Source: Desulfamplus sp964425195
GTDB taxonomy: Bacteria; Desulfobacterota; Desulfobacteria; Desulfobacterales; Desulfobacteraceae
Assembly: GCA_964425195.1 (NCBI GenBank)
Contig: CAYRLG010000020.1
Span: forward strand, 1-64,000
Reading direction: 5' to 3'
DNA length: 64,000 nucleotides
Made by a program: the position numbers and the translations under genes
The notes under the pieces: model-generated
Told to the model about the DNA's origin: nothing
What the model saw: the letters and a program-made list of their open reading frames with translations, nothing else
The model's database searches: none
Shown here: positions 61,256-64,000 of the stretch, one piece after another
How positions within the stretch are numbered: position 1 is the stretch's first letter
How the letters are laid out: each line of letters opens with the position of its first letter

Positions 61256-63217
61256 TTAAAATTGTTTCAAGATAACTCCTTTACGTGCCTCCATCCTCTC
61301 TTTAAGTCTTGGAAAGTAGTTCATCTCAGTGTGGGGTAGAAACAGTGCGCTAACGTAGTGATCCATATAAGAGGGGGTCTCTGCAAGTTCAAAGTTGGTC
61401 ATCATCTTTACCACCTCAACAACATTACGTCTGAACATATTTGTATATGAACTCATCTGAGCACCTAAAAGAGAGCCATTACCAAGATATATAACCTTTT
61501 GGGGATCGATTTCAGGTAAAAGCCCGATAACCATAGCTTTTTCCAAATCAACATAGCTACCAAAGCCACCGGCAAGGATAATCTGCTCAATATCGTTGAT
61601 GTGCATACCTACCTCTTCAAGCAAGGTCATAGCTCCGCTATACATTGCTCCTTTTGCACGAATAAGGTTGTCAATATCTGGTTCCGAAATTGTGATGTCT
61701 CTGTCAATCTGAGTCTCAGGCTGCCAAACAAGTACATACTCCCAAATTCCATCTTTTTGCCTAATTCGATCTGTTTTTAACTCCTGATTAAATTTGCCTC
61801 TATTATTGATAACTCCATTTTCAAAAAGTATGGCAACAATGTTAATAAGTCCTGAACCACATATTCCTTTTGGTCTTACATTTCCCTTTGTCATAATCAT
61901 TGGTTCAAAAGAGATAGGATCAATTGAGAAATCTTCAATTGCACCTTTAGCTGCTCTCATTCCAAATGTTATGCCACCACCCTCAAATGCTGGACCTGCT
62001 GAACAGGCTGTGCAGGCAAGCCAATCTCTATTTCCAATAACAATCTCGGCATTTGTTCCAATATCCATAAAAAGGGTGAGCTTATCGCTCTTATAAAGTC
62101 CACTTGCCATTACACCAGCCACAATATCACCTCCCACATAACTTGAAACCCCAGGATAGAGAAGCACAATTGTGTGTTTACCAAGCTCAAGACCTATTTC
62201 TGAGGCTTTAAATGGAGGGTATAAAATAGAGGCTGGAACGTAAGGGGCACGCCTAATATATCGAGGGTTAATACCAAGGAGTAGTTGGCTCATTGTGGAG
62301 TTGCCAGCCAAAGTGATTGTTGCAACTTCATGTTTTGTTATTCCTGCTTTTTTTATGATCTTATCAAGAACGTGATTGATAGTCTCTACAACCTTTTTTT
62401 GAAGTATCTCAAGCCCACCCTCTTTTTCTGCAAAGATAATTCTTGAGATAACATCTTCACCATAGCTTATCTGTCCATTAAAATCACCATAGTTTGAGAG
62501 CACCTCTCCAGAGTTTAGATCAAGAACCTGTCCATAAATTGTTGTTGTTCCAATATCCATTGCAACGGCAAAGTTACGATCTGTTGTATCCCCGGGTTCG
62601 ATAAGTGTTATCTGATTTTTTCCATCTTCTCGTACAGGTCTTATAATTGTAGCAGTAATTTTGAAATTATCTTTCCGCAAAATATCTGGAATCTGCCTTA
62701 CAACATCCAACTCAACAAGCAGGCGATGTTCATCGTGTTGGATTTGGAGAAAATTTATAATCCTTGTCACATCAGCCAAGTTATCTTGAGCATTAGGGGG
62801 AGGCAGTTCAAGATATCTTTTTACAACCGGAGGAATTAAAAGACCCTGTTCTTTTATGGTAGACAACTTGAACTCCTTTATCTTTGCGGTGTGCCGTGGA
62901 GATGCAGCAAGATTGAGCACACTTGGATCAACATTTGATTCAACCGGTATCCTCACCACTAAATCAGACTTTACTTTGGACATACATGCAAGTCGGTATC
63001 CTTTATCCTTATCTTCAATGGAGAGCTTTTCTGTCCCACTTTCCACTTCACCTTGCTCTAAAATAACTCTGCATTTCCCGCAAACACCTTCTCCACCGCA
63101 CGATGCGTTTATATGTACACCTGCCTCCATAGCAGCACGAATAAGGTTTGCACCATCTGGCACTTCAATCTCTCTGTTATGTGGCTGGAAAATAATCTTA
63201 TGTTTTATATCACTCAT
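61256..63217 (-). CDS. ferredoxin-ASKHA reductive activator of corrinoid proteins (RACo/RamA-like)
   Basis: A 653-residue protein with the complete activator layout. An N-terminal 2Fe-2S ferredoxin domain has Cys 40, 46, 49 and 78 (CGGEGVCGKC, then LAC). A linker domain is followed by the ASKHA ATPase core: VAMDIGTTTIYGQV, TLAGNSTMSQLLLGINP, LFMDIGTNAEIVIG, GICGSGLINIVAILF and ILAGGFGSYVDLEKAMVIGLLPE. RACo and RamA use ATP to restore Co(I) in corrinoid methyltransferase systems (acetyl-CoA pathway, methylamine or methyl-ether demethylation). CAGGAGAAG precedes the ATG. It is divergent from the FAD oxidoreductase at 63541. No corrinoid protein or methyltransferase is in the window. Confidence 0.88.
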   Translation of the reverse strand: MSDIKHKIIFQPHNREIEVPDGANLIRAAMEAGVHINASCGGEGVCGKCRVILEQGEVESGTEKLSIEDKDKGYRLACMSKVKSDLVVRIPVESNVDPSVLNLAASPRHTAKIKEFKLSTIKEQGLLIPPVVKRYLELPPPNAQDNLADVTRIINFLQIQHDEHRLLVELDVVRQIPDILRKDNFKITATIIRPVREDGKNQITLIEPGDTTDRNFAVAMDIGTTTIYGQVLDLNSGEVLSNYGDFNGQISYGEDVISRIIFAEKEGGLEILQKKVVETINHVLDKIIKKAGITKHEVATITLAGNSTMSQLLLGINPRYIRRAPYVPASILYPPFKASEIGLELGKHTIVLLYPGVSSYVGGDIVAGVMASGLYKSDKLTLFMDIGTNAEIVIGNRDWLACTACSAGPAFEGGGITFGMRAAKGAIEDFSIDPISFEPMIMTKGNVRPKGICGSGLINIVAILFENGVINNRGKFNQELKTDRIRQKDGIWEYVLVWQPETQIDRDITISEPDIDNLIRAKGAMYSGAMTLLEEVGMHINDIEQIILAGGFGSYVDLEKAMVIGLLPEIDPQKVIYLGNGSLLGAQMSSYTNMFRRNVVEVVKMMTNFELAETPSYMDHYVSALFLPHTEMNYFPRLKERMEARKGVILKQF

Positions 63218-63540
63218 AACTTCTCCTGTTTGTATTAATAATTTTTATATAAACTACCAAATTTATACTCTTCATCTTGTTATAAAATCCACAACCTTTT
63301 TTAGCAAGAGAGATATCTCTATTTTATACTCTCTCCTACCCTAATTATTGTGATTATTGTTCAAGGTATTTTTGCCTTTGAAGATATAATTTTATTGAAC
63401 AATGTTTTTCATTGACCTTCAAATAGTTTTTTGATTATGACTATATACTTATTTGAAATGCTGTGCTTATAAAAAAAATTGTACAAAATATTGCTCTAAA
63501 GGCATGGCTAACACAAAAAAATATTAACGAGGAAAGGGTA
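63218..63540. other. divergent intergenic region with palindromes
   Basis: An AT-rich gap. It contains a 12-bp perfect palindrome AGAGATATCTCT (63309-63320) and an inverted repeat ATTGTTCAA (63356-63364) / TTGAACAAT (63395-63403), both plausible operators for the divergent genes. No gene or sigma-54 site was found. Confidence 0.45.
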
Positions 63541-64000
63541 ATGAAAACAATAGATATCCCCAAATTAAAAGAGATTGTGGGGGAGAATAATGTCAAGGAC
63601 AATCCGGCTGACCTATTTATTTATGGTTCAGATGCTTCTGTCCACCGAGCAACACCCTGGGTGATTGTAAGACCGGAAAATACTGAACAGGTTCAAGCTA
63701 TTATGAAATTTGCAGATGATGAGCGTATTCCTGTTATTACAAGAGGTTCAGGGTCTGGAATGTGTGGACAGACTGTTCCTTTGCATGGAGGTATAACCCT
63801 TGACATGAAAGGGATGAACAGAATCCTTGAGATCAATCCGCCTGATGTCTATTGCAGAGTAGAACCAGGTGTTGTTGATGATGATCTCAATCTTGCCCTG
63901 AAACCTTATGGAGTTTTTTATCCTCCAACTCCAGCATCAAGCAGAACTGCCACAATTGGAGGTGAAATTGGTAATAATGCAAGCGGAGTGAGATCAGTAA
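63541..64000 (+). CDS. FAD-linked oxidoreductase, GlcD/lactate dehydrogenase type (partial)
   Basis: The first 153 residues of a flavoprotein; the window ends before the stop. The FAD-binding-4 (PCMH) domain is clear: VIVRPENTEQVQAIMKFADD, PVITRGSGSGMCGQTVP and PPTPASSRTATIGGEIGNNASG. Relatives of about 460 residues oxidise glycolate, D-lactate or 2-hydroxy acids and usually pass electrons to an FeS partner encoded next door (GlcF-like), which would lie beyond the right edge. GAGGAAAGGGTA stands directly before the ATG. Confidence 0.88.
   Translation, partial: MKTIDIPKLKEIVGENNVKDNPADLFIYGSDASVHRATPWVIVRPENTEQVQAIMKFADDERIPVITRGSGSGMCGQTVPLHGGITLDMKGMNRILEINPPDVYCRVEPGVVDDDLNLALKPYGVFYPPTPASSRTATIGGEIGNNASGVRSV

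Overview
The window looks like chromosome from a motile, Gram-negative, anaerobic-type bacterium. I infer Desulfobacterota (Desulfobacterales-like). The grounds are low GC by eye, many sigma-54 activators, a polar-type flagellar cluster driven by sigma-54, very dense two-component and c-di-GMP signalling, and two RACo/RamA-type ASKHA ATPases, which are typical of anaerobes using corrinoid-dependent methyl transfer. No rRNA, tRNA or CRISPR array was seen.

Layout. (1) 1-4.6 kb: a leftward RND efflux operon (small conserved protein, membrane fusion lipoprotein, broken RND pump) faces a divergent GAF-type sigma-54 activator. Between them lie a -24/-12 promoter and a perfect 16-bp inverted repeat. 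This part is visibly more GC-rich than the rest. (2) 4.6-14.3 kb: a ZraR/ZraS-like response regulator and kinase flank an aminotransferase and an SLC12-type transporter. These two were apparently once a coupled pair. They are now separated by an AAA-PD-(D/E)XK gene, a HlyD remnant and a duplicated aminotransferase 3' end. (3) 14.4-25.9 kb: an Epd/GAPDH-type dehydrogenase; an operon of solute-binding protein, hybrid kinase and diguanylate cyclase; Dus; an amidohydrolase; a LuxR-type regulator; an MFS transporter; and a flavoprotein. (4) 26-42.4 kb: one long leftward motility block. It runs from HD-GYP, PilZ, CheX, CheY and a receiver-less sigma-54 activator, through a periplasmic TPR protein and a FlrC-like regulator, to flgB-flgC-fliE-fliF-fliG-fliH-fliI-fliJ-motE. 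(5) 43-49.4 kb: a rightward peptide/opine-type ABC importer with an unusual periplasmic insertion in one permease and a fused double ATPase. (6) 49.4-64 kb: an ASKHA protein without ferredoxin, two related PAS kinases plus a lone receiver, a very large Cache/CHASE hybrid kinase, a full ferredoxin-ASKHA protein, and the start of a GlcD-like FAD oxidoreductase cut by the window edge.

How it works together. Sigma-54 is the common thread: four activators are encoded, and three strong plus one weaker -24/-12 sites can be read ahead of the RND operon, the TPR/FlrC pair, flgB and the LuxR regulator. The motility block combines sigma-54 control with c-di-GMP enzymes and effectors (HD-GYP, PilZ). The right third suggests uptake and sensing of an organic solute linked to corrinoid-type metabolism whose methyltransferases would lie beyond the right edge. 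That last link is inference.
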